The notes under the pieces were generated by a model. That model did no database searches and was not told where the DNA came from. It saw only the letters and a list, made by a program, of their open reading frames with translations. Both the position numbers and the translations under genes were made by a program. Source: Lingula anatina (taxonomy: Eukaryota > Brachiopoda > Lingulata > Lingulida > Lingulidae). Taken from it: DNA of 64,000 nucleotides. Of the stretch, positions 22,147 to 35,642 are shown in pieces; the first letter of the stretch is position 1, and each line of letters begins with the position of its first letter. The stretch spans positions 704,722 through 768,721 of the forward strand of contig NW_019775447.1 of assembly GCF_001039355.2 (NCBI RefSeq), given 5' to 3'.

Positions 22147-24342
22147 TTGCCATTATAGATATCATGAGTCAGTACATTTTAAATGTATTTTTTGTAGCCT
22201 CACAAGATGGCTCATTTTGCTAGCTGTCACCCAGGACAGCGGCACTTAGAAGGATCTTATGCTCACAGACAATGGCAGCAGAAGTTGCAATGGAAAGAGA
22301 GAGTTTTGGCTTGGAAAGAACACGATCTTGAACATGTAGATGACATGTGGTTGGAGGTGAGGCAAATCACTAGCATCTTTTGTAACTTCTTTACGTTCAT
22401 TAGAATTGAAAATGTATTTTTTCATAACAATAGCTTGCATTGCATTACACTGAAATCATAACTGTATTTGCAATATTTTTATTTTCTTGTAGAGTTCATC
22501 GGGAGACCCAGAGATGAAACTAATTACTACATTTGGCAGACAAGTAGACAAGATAAGAAGTTCAAAATTTTGTGACATCAAATTGTTAGAAGAATTAGCA
22601 ACTCTACAGCAGGTGTGAAGTAATTTGAATCATATTTTTATTTTGAAATCTCACTAACCTCTCAGACTTAAATTTCAAGTAAATGAATAATATATGTTAC
22701 ATTACATTAAAGTATTGTACTGAGTAAGAATTTTGTCATCTGAATATATTACTTTGCTTGTAATATTGTGTTTATCAATGTCAAGGATGAATGTAATTTG
22801 TATTAGACGGACTGTCACCAAGTGCTCACCTTGCGGAATGAAGACTGGAGTGGAGTGACAAGCCTGCTGAGTGATACATTCCAGAACAAGTGTATAGCTC
22901 TGATTGATACTGGGTCTTTCAGTGAGCATTGCTGTCACAGAAAATGGTTGGAGAATGAAACAACCAATCCTTCACATAATCAGGTGTGTGTAATCATTTA
23001 ATTCTGTGTAGCTTAGTAAAGAAAGAGCAGCGTTGAACATATTTTTCCCCATATTTGCATCTGTATTTCTGGTCCTTTTTTTTTTTTTTTTACAGTGAAT
23101 AACATTACATAACTGCATGAAAACAAATATTTTTCTTAAAGTGGTTTGGTTACTATTGAATAATTCCGTAATTGTATGTGCTCTTTTTTCTGTTTTTTTT
23201 TATTTAAGACCACAAGACTGGCAGTTCATGGTGAAATTATGAAGCAGGATGTTTTACCAGTTCATTTCTTAGACTTCACAAAAGAGGAAAATAAAACAGA
23301 GATCAAGAAATTCTTTATTGATCAAGTCTTTTGCATGATGAAGGTAAATAACTTTAATTATATTTTATTGCAATGCATTCAAATTAGTTTTGGTTGATAA
23401 ACAAAATATATAAGATTTTAAAGTTACATACAGCTTGCAAATTACTGCTGAAAATGTAGGCATACACTTTGTAATTTAGGAGATCCGTCCTGGTGGAACC
23501 GCCCTAGTCCAACTCCACACTACACTGCTCAGGTTCACTGTTGGTCTCTTATATATACTGCATAAACTGTTTTCAAAGGTAGGTCATCAGTCAAATTTCG
23601 TTTTGATTTGTTGCCGTGTGAGTGGCATGTCACGCTGTGACAGATCTTTAATGCTTGAGGTGATATTACAGTGATGATGTATGCAAATAAATTCATTGTA
23701 TTGATTACTTCTACCTTTATTTGTTTAATTGGTATCTCAGTGCATGTTTGCATATAAAATTAGTGTAATTGAACACATTATTAATCAGTTTTTAAATACT
23801 AACATGTTCTCTCTTTTGCTAGGTGACCATAAAAAACTACACAAGCAGTACTGATGTAGCTCCACAGAGGTACTACCTGTGTACTGGTTATCAAGAGCAG
23901 GAGGAAATGAACTCACAGAACCTGATGCAACACTTATTGGCAATTCAGCAAATCTTGTCGGACAACATGAGTGATCCCAATGATATTAGTCATCAGAGCA
24001 AGGATGTTTGGGAGGTTATAGCATTGCCGAGTTTGTTTGGTAAGTACGTCAGTAATACTGTAAAGATCATTAATATCATAATTCATTTAAGTGATTCATG
24101 TTGAATATGTAGAAACAATATAACACCACGTATCAATTGTGCTTGATCGGAATATGAAACTTGTTTTTGTTATGCACATAAATGTCTTATTAATAGAATT
24201 TTTGAACCTTTTTCCAGAAAAAGATTTCTACAGATGTATATACCAAAGCAACAATGTGTTTATGAAACAAGAAATCAACTACCTTATTCACCTGAATAAA
24301 CTTTACTACAAGACCAGCCATTCAAGTGGTGGTGTTAGTTGA
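18680..24342 (+). CDS. CMTR2: Cap-specific mRNA 2'-O-methyltransferase 2
   Basis: Thirteen coding exons: 18680-19202, 19826-19913, 20421-20538, 20915-21112, 21300-21390, 21600-21865, 22198-22356, 22493-22612, 22807-22983, 23209-23343, 23480-23578, 23823-24039, 24218-24342. They total 2316 nt, i.e. 771 residues, matching the length usual for the family (about 770). CMTR2 adds the 2'-O-methyl group to the second transcribed nucleotide of capped mRNA, using S-adenosylmethionine. Visible motifs are WCKFYEIL (first catalytic Lys), [18 protein letters not shown] (SAM loop), [17 protein letters not shown] (catalytic Asp), [15 protein letters not shown] (second Lys) and [17 protein letters not shown]. 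The C-terminal half is a degenerate second Rossmann fold. All junctions keep frame. The start follows an acceptor at 18670, so at least one 5' non-coding exon lies upstream. The gene is divergent from YTHDC1. Confidence 0.97.
21984..22147. repeat. (TA)n and (TA)n(CA)n microsatellites in CMTR2 intron 6
   Basis: A TA array at 21984-22025 and a second TA array running into CA at about 22112-22146, with about 85 bp of unique sequence between. Confidence 0.9.
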
Positions 24343-26331
24343 AAAAGGTCTTCTAAGAGGTGTTTGTGGAACTTTAAATGATTTTATTACCTAATACAAT
24401 ACAGACAGAAAAGTGTTGGGAATAGAAGAGGAGCAGCAAGGTAAAATTTTTACAGAGGGCACATGTAGGGAATTGGCAGTTATGAAAATGAGTTTCATGC
24501 CACAATCAACTTATTGGACACTGTGATATATGCAGCATTTGGAAGCTCATTTGTAGAACTTAAATAGTACAGATGCCCAGTTTTGTCATTAATTAATAGT
24601 CAAAGGAATTTGTCTACACAACAAAACAATTTAAAGGTTTATGTCACATTTTAATAGCTAGATCTCTTTTTTAAGTTCCATTACAAAGTGCAAGAATGAT
24701 CCATGGTATTTAGTGACTCAAGAGTGATGTTTTTAGCCAGTAGGTAGCTATGAAACATTTTAACTGTTATCCACAGGTTAATGGACAAAGAGTGGTAAAA
24801 TTGATACATTCTTTTGTGAAGTATTTGATACGTTTTAGATGTTCTGAGGCAAGATGTGGTGGCTTGACATAAAATTTTACATGTGACCTACTTTGCTTCT
24901 GTCCCACAATCATTTACTCCATTCTTAATATAAGCTAATCCTTGGGATGGTTTAAAATTTAGCCAAAATCACAATTCAGCTTAGCTATGAACAGTTATGT
25001 AGACATTACCTTTCTTCCTGTGTTGTACAGGATCCCTTCTCTTGTTGCCCAAACATTGTTTTTTTAGACACATAATTTAAATTAATAGAAAGCATGCATG
25101 TGTTCATTTACAGCTTTACTTATCTCAGCCGTTAGTATTCCAAGTCTACTAATAATTTAAGTACTTCATCCTGCCAAATCAGGAGATCCATGTAGGAACT
25201 GTTGTAAAAAGTATAGACATATCAAAGTCCCCTTTCTTGGTTTTTTTCTGGCTTATTTGTGTTTGTTTTCCCAAAGGAATGTCATACCAGGGGGATTAGT
25301 TTAGTTTGAAAGAGTAAACTGTCTAAAAACGGCAAGCTTACTTGTAATGTCCATGTAAGAAGAGAGTCTTTTAAGGGGTTTTTATCTGACAAGCAATTTT
25401 CTTTGCATAGCTCACAGAAATATTTAATGTCTGTCGCAATTAAGATTTGAGTCCAAATCTTTCCCTATTAATGTAATACCTGATGTAGACCTTGCACACT
25501 TTTCATCAAAATTTCATTCATAACATACATGTACTTCTATGAACAAAATGGCATGAAGCTTTTCTATTTTTAATTGAGGGAACAAGTCGATAAATAAGGC
25601 TAATTGTAAGCCAATGTATTTTTCTTTTCTTCTTTAGGTGGCAAAGGCAGGACTCTCTTATGGTTCTTTTTCTGTATATCCCGCTGCTTTGTCATATGTT
25701 CTAGGTTTACAGCCATTTTTTGGTCTGGTGTAAACATTGGGAAGTTAAACACCCTTTTCTCCATCTATTCATATAGTTCACTGCAGTTGTCATCATCTGA
25801 ATGTCGCTTTTCCAGTATTAACTACTGGTTGTACCACTGAGCTGTAGTCTCTTGGCCTGAACAGTAGAACAAAATGAGTGAGTTTAAAAAAGCATAATAA
25901 TTATTATGTCAGTCACCTTTTACAAGAATGATTGGTAGAATAACAACTTTGATGCACTTGACTTCCACTGCCATAACCCTTGTCCATTTGTACAAAAAAA
26001 TCTATACCACTTATTTTTGTAAAGATGATGTTTTGTGACCAGTCTGGTCAAACGTGTCAGTGTCTTTCCAACTCTCACTCAGTCATCCACAAAGAATTTC
26101 AACAAATTTCAATACTGCTTATAACTACCAGTACTACTAAAGAAATTCTATACTCTAAATATACAACATTAGCTACACCAATTCTTTTTTTTAACATACT
26201 CAGTTCAATCAAAATCAATCAAGACCAAAAAAGTAAGTTTATTTCTTAATAATAGTATAGTTTTTATAACAAATAGCTTATGGTACACTGACCCAAGCCG
26301 GAAAACTTTAAAAGAACATGCATTTCACATC
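24343..26331. other. CMTR2 3' flank, no gene recognised
   Basis: AT-rich sequence after the CMTR2 stop. It probably includes its 3' UTR, but I cannot choose a polyadenylation site. The frames are short and unconvincing. Confidence 0.5.
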
Positions 26332-26573
26332 CTAGTTCTGTTTGAGCACTTGAAGGATGTTTAGCACATAAGTGTCACCTTCCATGCACAGACTGCAAGA
26401 CTTAGTGTATTTGCTTGTTGAAGTTGTCAGGGTGGTTATCATGTAGCTTGGAAAATTTGCACACGCTTAGTGTAACCACTCTTTGCAGTCTGAACATTGT
26501 ATCATATAGGCATGGTTGGGATTTCTGCATTGGTTACACTGAGAGACTTCTGCCTTGTCTGATGGTGCTTTTG
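26332..26573 (-). pseudogene. PHD-like zinc-finger fragment with in-frame stop
   Basis: The minus strand reads CNQCRNPNHAYMIQCSDCKE, then WLH, then a TAA at 26467-26469, then ACANFPSYMITTLTTSTSKY and TKSCSLC in the same frame. The order Cys-x2-Cys, Cys-x2-Cys, His-x2-Cys, Cys-x2-Cys is that of a PHD finger and of related fingers found in mobile-element proteins of invertebrates. The stop sits between the metal-binding His and the next Cys, so the copy is broken or the base is wrong. A stop lies just upstream (26574-26576), so the fragment is isolated. Confidence 0.55.
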
Positions 26574-26928
26574 TCAGTGTCTGGCCCCTCTAGCTTAATC
26601 TTCAGAAGGTCATTTAAAACTTAATAGCTCAGGCGCTCCCTTCTACCAGACTTTTTTCTACATTTCTCTGCTTGTAAACTCAAGATATCATCAAAAGTTT
26701 CCAAGTAAACCATAACCCATAACATAAGGACAGTTCAATTCACCGTTCCGAGATGAGTGATTGACAGCATTGTTTTAGCCAATAGAACCGTATAATTAAT
26801 GTCACGTGATACGCATGTGTAAACAGCCGCCATCTTACTGGACAAACAATCATCTGTCCGGTGTATCAGATTACGCTGAAGATTTTTGCATTTTTTGTCA
26901 CTTAAGAATACGTTTCTCCGACAAAGTC

Positions 26929-27124
26929 ATGCCAGTAAAACACTGTTGTTATGGGTGTTGCAAATCTGATTCTCGTTATCCGGAACGAATGGAAGGGGTG
27001 TATTTCATTGCTTTTCCGAAGCCAAAAACACAGCTGGAGAAGTGTCTAACCTGGATTCGTGCATGCAGCCGTCACACAACTCAGCGTTAAGAATGTTACA
27101 AAAGACACTTATATATGTTCAAAG
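26929..27124 (+). pseudogene. THAP-domain first exon with a frameshift
   Basis: From ATG 26929 the frame reads HCCYGCCKSDSRYPERMEGV, then YFIAFPKPKTQLEKCLTWIR, then ACSR. This fits the C2CH THAP zinc finger (paired Cys, F-P-K-P, W-I-x-A-C). At about 27070 the expected continuation, TQLSVKNVTKDTYICSK, lies in a different frame. It ends at a good donor (AAAG|GTGAGT) exactly where the final C-x2-H would be split. Reading straight on gives a stop after TTQR. This is either a real pseudogene or a small deletion error in a CACACA context. No downstream exon was recognised before the single N at 27351. Confidence 0.6.
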
Positions 27125-27529
27125 GTGAGTTAAAGCTCTTATTTATGCAGTGCAGACATTTACTTATTCAGTTTATTGCAAAAACAATTTATTTACAGTA
27201 AACGGTATACAAAACGTGAAGATGGCGCCGAATATTAATATGGCGACAGACTTAGTAAGTTTGTAATGCAGGACAGGGAATGTAACAGCCACGCATCGTA
27301 AAATTGTGTATTTTCCCTGGTTACTGGGGCTTTTTCTGGTTAAACCACTGNCGCTGGGCCACACGTGTTCGATGCCGAACAGTCGATGTTAAATCAACAG
27401 TGATTGGCTAAAACGACTCTATCACTGCTTCGCGGAAACAGCCGAATTGCTCGATGCTCAACAAACACAATAACACGAAATACTACTCTGCGTCTTTCAC
27501 GTAGACTAACTAGAAAACTACCGAATAGA

Positions 27530-27672
27530 CGTAATAATTTTCAAATTTCAAGGATTTCTCCAGGACTACTTTAAAGATTTAAGGACTATTCAAGGAGCAC
27601 AAGCAAATTCCAGGATATTCCAGGATTTTATCTAAATTCCAGGATTTTCCAGATTTGTGCGAACCATGTTAT
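27530..27672. mobile_element. hAT-like element terminus, copy 1
   Basis: A 137-bp block (TAATAATTTTCAAATTTCAA ... CCAGATTTGTGCGAACCATG) is nearly identical to 31905-32041. Read inward on the minus strand it begins CATGGTTCGCACAAATCTGG, which resembles hAT-type termini of the CAGGGTTCGCACA kind. The AAATTCCAGGAT repeats inside fit the same family. The other end was not found. Confidence 0.5.
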
Positions 27673-29379
27673 TCCAAACAGTTTGTGGCCATCTGCATTA
27701 CTAAGTGAAAAATGGCGCCCAGCGAGCAGGGTGAGAAACATGCTCAGTTTGTAACGATTTTATATCCGTTTTCACTTACGTTAAACCAACCTGCAGGCAA
27801 TCATACAAAGAAACATATGTTCATTTACCAGTAAAAGTAGTTTAACGCGTATCAAAAGTGTATTAATGTGTGAAAGACCTCAATTCGTACTTACTTTTTT
27901 CGACGAGGATTTCCTAAAATCTTCGTAGCTTGGAAGAACAAACTACGAAAAAACGAGGTTATGATGAGCGTAAAGCGATGACGTAGTGCACATGTTCGTC
28001 CTTCGTCTTCGTTGTTCGTCGTTTGCTAAACCTCCCTAATAAAACAGTGCATTTGCACTTTGAAAAATGTGCTCATATGACCAACCCCATATAATGTTCA
28101 TCTCTGAGGAATCACTGTCCAGAAATAGTTTCAACATTACTCTTTCCATATATTTTTACAATCGAGCTTTAAAATATGGCAGTTTTTTGCTCAGATCAGC
28201 CATATCATACAATGTTCTCACGAACGGTTTCTGATCACGTCTATATACAGGTATATATAGAACTGAGCACTGGGGCAAGAAAATATGCATCAAATTTCTC
28301 AATGACAGTGTCTAATTTTTTTCTGATCCTCTTCTGACAGACCAAACGAGTTAAATATAATTAAGAGCATGTAAGCTTTCTCCTTACTTGTTTTCTTGTT
28401 GTAGCATGCATGGATGTAGATGTCATATTCTCAGATAAAAGTTCTCCAATTTTGCTGAAGGTTCCCTTCAAATGACAGCAGTACTGGCTTTCTGAGACCT
28501 TCTGCCATCTTCTTTTGCCCTTTTTTTTACTTGGACTTGTCCTGCAAACAGGTTTATAATCCTGCTTCTGACACTATGTACAATTATGAAGACACAACAA
28601 GACAACCATCTGTTATCAAACTTCTTTAATGACCGATATCCCTACACGGGATGCTTAGGTATGAATGATGGGGCTAGTGCTACTGCACTATGCATGTAGG
28701 TACATATAGTTCCATTTACAGTTATGAAAAGAAAACTGTATTACTTATTATTATTTTTTTTAATTACAAGAATGATTCTTAGGATTGACATACAGCTCAA
28801 ATTTGAAAAAACAGCTCTATTGGATTATCATTTTTATTGAATCTATGCATTTTATTGTGAAATTTTCATTTTTTTCATTCTGGTATTTTCTAAGTAAAAA
28901 AATGACCTGTTTTCTGCATTTTTATTTTCTGTTTTTTGTCTGTACATTTGACAGCTTTGCTGCCTTGTTTTTATTTAAATACATATAATCTGCATGTAAA
29001 AATGTACATAACAATTATGATGAGAAGTTCAAATGAATAAAAAAAATCCTGTTACGTCATTGTTTCATTTAATTTACAAAGAACAGTATCTGTTAAAGCT
29101 GTCACACAAATTCTTGTCAAAACTGGGCCAATATCAAATCCTCACTAAAAATGCTGGTGAAGCCAGCATTAATTTTCACAGATGGCAGTCTCAATTTATT
29201 GCAGCTTGTTTTACTGTTGGAAGTTTTTTCATTTTATCCTGGACTTGGGAGGTGACTTGTTGAGCATATGTTGTAAAAGTATGCTTGACAGTATTTCCAA
29301 GTGAGCAGCTTGTGCAATTTTACAGCTAAATCTTATGCTAAGGTCACGGCTGACACATATCTTTAAAGCCACAGCTGTT

Positions 29380-29446
29380 ATAATGTCAAGGTCACATCTG
29401 ACACAATGTCAAGGTCACAGCTGACAATGTCAAGGTCACAGCTGTC
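29380..29446. repeat. Short tandem repeat with three TCAAGGTCA motifs
   Basis: Units of 21-23 bp (AATGTCAAGGTCACAGCTGA-type) give TCAAGGTCA at 29386-29394, 29409-29417 and 29430-29438. A degenerate unit (TAAGGTCACGGCTGACAC) precedes them at about 29338. TCAAGGTCA is the consensus monomer site of SF-1/FTZ-F1 and ERR nuclear receptors. Confidence 0.75.
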
Positions 29447-29521
29447 ACAGTGTCTGAAGGAAAAACCTGACACACTGTATAAAAGTTAATGGAATGTCCC
29501 AAAGGCGCAGCTAGCAAAATG

Positions 29522-31351
<1,830 letters not shown>

Positions 31352-31783
31352 TCTAATTGTTACCTCTGTAACATCAAAATAAACTTGCGCCGATATCTGA
31401 GGGATCTTTATGCAGTAGAAAGAGCAAATGTTCAACCTATCTTTCACACTTTCTCAGGAGAAAGTTGAGTCTATGGTTACGCTAATCACGCAGTATGCGA
31501 GATAATGCGAGATATGTTTTGAAGCTAGCAAAGCAATATGCATTTAGTTGTAGGGCAACACATAAATAGAGTCTGTGGGTATAAATACAAAAAATATTAA
31601 AATAAAATAAACCGAGCTATCATATGTGGTTTTCTTTTTATATTATAGGGTAAATTGCTATTACATGTTTAATATGTGTATATTTTGCAACACAACCTTG
31701 ACCTCCATTGATATCGAGGCTAGACGCCATTCCCAGCAGACGGATCGTCAATGCAGGCAAAAAGTCTGCTCTAAACTGACATC

Positions 31784-31903
31784 ATGTTGCGATCTTCTTC
31801 ACTAGTGCGTACTGTTGCCAGGCAGCTTAATGTACAGCGAGTTTCTAGGGTCGCTGCATCCCGTTCATTGTGCACGACATGTAGTAGAAATCGTCATATA
31901 AGT
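31784..31903 (+). CDS. First exon with mitochondrial targeting presequence, truncated at contig break
   Basis: From ATG 31784 there are 40 open codons up to the single N at 31904: MLRSSSLVRTVARQLNVQRV, then SRVAASRSLCTTCSRNRHIS. The stretch is rich in Arg, Ser and Leu/Val, contains no acidic residue, and could form an amphipathic helix. These are the features of a mitochondrial matrix-targeting signal. No donor site is reached before the N, and the sequence after it is a repeat, so the mature protein is not in the window. It is divergent from MORN2, with 432 bp between start codons. Identity is unknown. Confidence 0.6.
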
Positions 31904-31904
31904 N

Positions 31905-32041
31905 ATAATAATTTTCAAATTTCAAGGATTTCTCCAGGACTACTTTAAAGATTAAAGGACTATTCAAGGAGCACAAGCAAATTCCAGGATATTCCAGGAT
32001 TTTATCTAAATTCCAGGATTTTCCAGATTTGTGCGAACCAG
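31905..32041. mobile_element. hAT-like element terminus, copy 2, at a contig start
   Basis: This is nearly identical to 27530-27668, with one small difference near 31953. It begins directly after the single N at 31904, so the contig starts inside the repeat. Sequence beyond GTGCGAACCA differs between the copies, which marks the element end. Confidence 0.5.
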
Positions 32042-32440
32042 AAATAACATGATGGCACTATAACCAGTCAGTAGTTATTTTCATCAAAAATGGGCCATCC
32101 ACCCCTCTATTTTACCTCCAGAGCGCTTCTTCTTTGTAGTTTCACACTGCAGAAGTTAAGTTTCAGGAAACACTTTTACCCCCTCTTGCATCGCTTCCTC
32201 GTCTTGCACTGTATGGGTACTGTCTGGAAATTAATGGCAAAGATCACTTACTGGGGACTTAAAAGTCATACTCCTTGGATTTTGGGAAAAAAATTTACAT
32301 TTAACAATTTGTTTCCTAGGCTATTGCACAAAATCATGATAGTAATATGCTTTAAAAATTACATAATTGAAATAAATTTAAAAGGCGGACAATACCCAGG
32401 TTTGTTAGGGTAAAACATGCTTTTCTAGGTTCAAAAACAA

Positions 32441-33378
32441 TCAATTTTTCTTATTACAGCATTTAGAGCACATTTCAATATGAAATTCACCTTCATCCAT
32501 TGCACTGTGTTTTCTCTTTTGATTCTCATTTGTTGGCAAGCTGTCTATCACTGGTACAAAGTGGTTGGGTCCCCATCCTCAGTTCTACATTCGTGGTATG
32601 AGTCCACATGATTCTCATGACGGCAGCTGATGCGGAGGGTGGGGTGATGGTCACATTCATTAGTTGTCGATCCACCCCTGGATTTGCCACTTCTGGGTAG
32701 ATAGATTCAATGGGAGTGTGACAGACTACTGACAAAGCAAACAAATGCCACATGTTTGCATACTGATTGGGGTTTGCCAATTTCAAAATTTCCCTCTGAA
32801 AAGCTGTGATGTCATTGCATCCTTTCATTGATGTCACTGAGGAGGGTAATAGAACATCCACTACTTGAGTGCTTCATCCTGAAATTAAAATAATTCTAGC
32901 TAAAAATTTGCATCAAAGGCAAAATACACTTCAAAGAGAAAACATGAATAAAATGTTACAAGTACAAAAGACCATTTTAAAACAATTATTGCAATTTTTG
33001 TTGAGAGAGAAAAAACAGGCTCAAGTAACACAAAAATGAGACCTTGAGGTATATATAAATAAAACATCTAGGTCATTTTCAAATCTGTACACCTTATAAC
33101 TCAAGATATATACATATATATGTTGTTATGTTTAACTGTCTGAGAATTTTTGGTTACTTACCACCAATAAGTCTGCTCAAAAATTCATCATCTAAGTATT
33201 CTTTGTTCAGAATCAGTTCTGTCACAGCTCTCACCCTCATTTCAGTGTGGTAACGATCATGCCCAAACAACAGTAAGGAACAAGCTCTAAAAAGACAATT
33301 CCCATCCCCAGTTGTTTTCAGTGGCACACCTGGAGCAACATCCCTAGGGTATAAACGCCTAGACACAGTCTTCCTCAA
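32441..33378 (-). pseudogene. OTU-type cysteine protease domain protein (vertnin-like), frameshifted
   Basis: Exon 33162-33378 has a good acceptor and donor. It encodes RRLYPRDVAPGVPLKTTGDG then NCLFRACSLLLFGHDRYHTE, with the OTU motif GDGNCLF containing the catalytic Cys. Downstream (32526-32861) comes NPNQYANMWHLFALSVVCHT then PIESIYPEV, a pattern seen in vertnin-like OTU proteins. The catalytic His motif GPNHFVPVIDSLP appears near 32560 in another frame, after MRIMWTHTTNV, so a frameshift lies around 32595-32605. The join between the exons is also uncertain: the first acceptor (32880) brings in a TGA, while an alternative AG (CTCAAG) keeps frame. This is either a sequencing error or a decaying copy of an expanded, mobile-element-associated family. 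Confidence 0.6.
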
Positions 33379-35151
33379 CTGAAATTTAAAATGGCAAATT
33401 TTAAAATGAGGTTGTGGGTAGTATATACATGTATTATATATAAACTGAAACATGTAATCTTATATAAATAAATGGATAAAATAATGGATGGTGATATTAT
33501 GTCGAACCTAAAGATTTTGATTTTTTTCTGTAAGATGTTCTATGAAAAAAAAAAAAATATATATATATATATATATATGAAATGCTTGCTTTTCAGCTAT
33601 GGCTGGTAGTGAACATTTTCGTAATTAAAATTCAATAAAATTTAAAACTGTGTAAACAATCCTGTATATTGACATTATGAAATTCTAAAGACAAGAAGAT
33701 TCTAAAGACAAAGCGCTTACAGACAGGGACAACAATTGAGAATCGCCGTTTACTTTCCAAGTGTCACTGAACAATCCACATACCTGGGCCTTGGTACTTC
33801 ATAGCTGGCAGGTCAACTGAAATTAAAAAATTATAAAATGACATGTCATTGAAAGCCATGGCAGTGGGGCAGTATTATAAATTAACTAATATGCCAAGTA
33901 AATAGTAGGGTAATATTAGTTTTTATGTACTGCAAAGTTCAAAGAAGTTAAGATTTACAATTGCTTAAGGGCGAGATCTTTCAGTAACTTTATTTTCCAA
34001 GTATACCAAAAAATGCAATAACTTTTATGGCAGGCAGAAACAGTAGCCTAACCTGGGGTGAGACTACCAATAAGTGAAAAAGTCAGTGGGTATGTCCCCC
34101 CCCCCCCCATATATATATTTTTTTACAGATCTGCATCCATCTCAAGAATGATATTTTGCACAAAAAAAAAAAAAAAAAAACATCCCTGCTTTAGACAATA
34201 ATACTTGTTACTTAAAATCTTAAAAGCAACATCATTTTAGGGATATGAAAACTTCTTGAATTAAACTTTCAGCCTTAAATTCAGTTTTGTCTGAGCCCCA
34301 AGTCAATACAGCAACAGTAATTAACTTACATGAGTGTAGGCTGCCGGCTGGTGCCAGTTTATTGATTTTTCAATTAAATCTACTACCAGTTACTTGATGA
34401 CAGGCAGTTTGTCGTCTAGACAACAGACTAGTTTTAGCCAGTTAAAACTACAAAGGTACCGGTCCCTTCTAGTATTGATTTTTCAGTTGTGTAAATGGAA
34501 TAGCTTGTTACGATTTGTAACAGATATGTCAACTAGGGAATGTTCAAGATATATAACGATATGTTTGAAATATATAAATCACATATCCAACGTATTTTTC
34601 GTGGAGATGTGTGCCATTGAAAGGCGCAATGTATCTATCAAAATATTCTTAAAAGCTCCAAAGTAATGCGCTGATGACTGACAGTTCATGAAAGTAATGT
34701 GCCGTTGACTGACAACTCATGATCAATTAAGACCCTATCGTAAAACCGTCAAAATAAAGCTCAACTGTTTCAATAGCAATGCTTGCGAAAAAATGCATTT
34801 TTCTGATAAAATATAGTGTTTTGTTTATGATAGCCTTTTCATCGCGACAGGGGGAAGTGAAAAGATACAATGTTGCAAATGGTCAAGACCCGTGAACGCA
34901 GGGGGAATTTTCGAGATTTTCTAAAGAAGAAATGTATGATAGTAGTATTTTTCTTGTTGTTGTTGTTGTTGTTGTTATTTTCAATTAATCAAAATAAATT
35001 AAGAGTTCTCCCACAAAGTATATGATGCATTTATCATTAGCACAACAGTAAAACTGATTACTTTTAACAAGATTGCAGGGTACATACCATATTTTCCACG
35101 TGGCGTCTCCGGGGGTTTGTGCTGTGAAAAGCACCCCACTGTCTTCTCAAA
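33379..35151. other. No gene recognised
   Basis: AT-rich sequence with a TA run at 33560-33580, a C run near 34098, an A run near 34163 and a (TTG)n run near 34952-34976. No supported coding exon. Confidence 0.5.
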
Positions 35152-35522
35152 AGCCTAGGTCCCAACTATGTTTTGGGCGCACGTTTTTTAGGTTCCTTGC
35201 GTCCGGCTAGGACGTAGCTAGATCGCACGTAGCGGCTGTTGATCATGTCGAAAAGTTAAGCCTAGGTCCCAACTACGTTTTGGACGAACTATTTTTTGGT
35301 TCCTTGCGTCCGGCTAGGACGTACCTAGATCGCAGGTAGCGGCTGTTGATCATGTCGAAAAGTTTCTACGTGCTGTTTGCGTCCTCCAAAAGTTGCACGA
35401 AGGACGTGCTCCTCACGTACGAACTCCCACGTTTTCTCCATTTTTTGGCTGTAGACCACACGTAGCAGCCCGTACGTTCGATTGGGGCCTAGGCTTTACT
35501 TGATTTCTTCCCTGCGATCTAG

Positions 35523-35579
<57 letters not shown>

Positions 35580-35642
35580 TCTAGAAGGACGCAAGGAACC
35601 TAAAAACCGTGCGTCCAAAACGTAGTTGGGACCTAGGCTTAA
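35152..35642. mobile_element. TTAA-flanked foldback MITE with a repeated left terminus
   Basis: The element 35260-35638 has inverted ends GCCTAGGTCCCAACTACGTT... and the complement, about 52 bp with a few mismatches. It is flanked by TTAA at 35256-35259 and 35639-35642. TTAA duplications are typical of piggyBac and Kolobok elements. A further ~107-bp copy of the left part (35152-35258) lies directly upstream, so the left terminus is tandemly duplicated. A (TA)n array at 35524-35577 lies next to the right end. Confidence 0.75.
35524..35577. repeat. (TA)n microsatellite
   Basis: About 54 bases of pure TA within the MITE. The poly-Tyr-Ile frame across it is an artefact. Confidence 0.92.

Larger units (their letters stand above)
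27125..29521. other. Intergenic, contains contig join and a hAT-like terminus
   Basis: A single N at 27351 marks a contig join. Two short ATG-donor stretches (27208-27256, ATGGCGCCGAATATTAATA then GTAAGT; and 27711-27730, ATGGCGCCCAGCGAGCAGG then GTGAGA) look like possible first exons, but nothing supports them further. Otherwise nothing is recognised. Confidence 0.45.
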
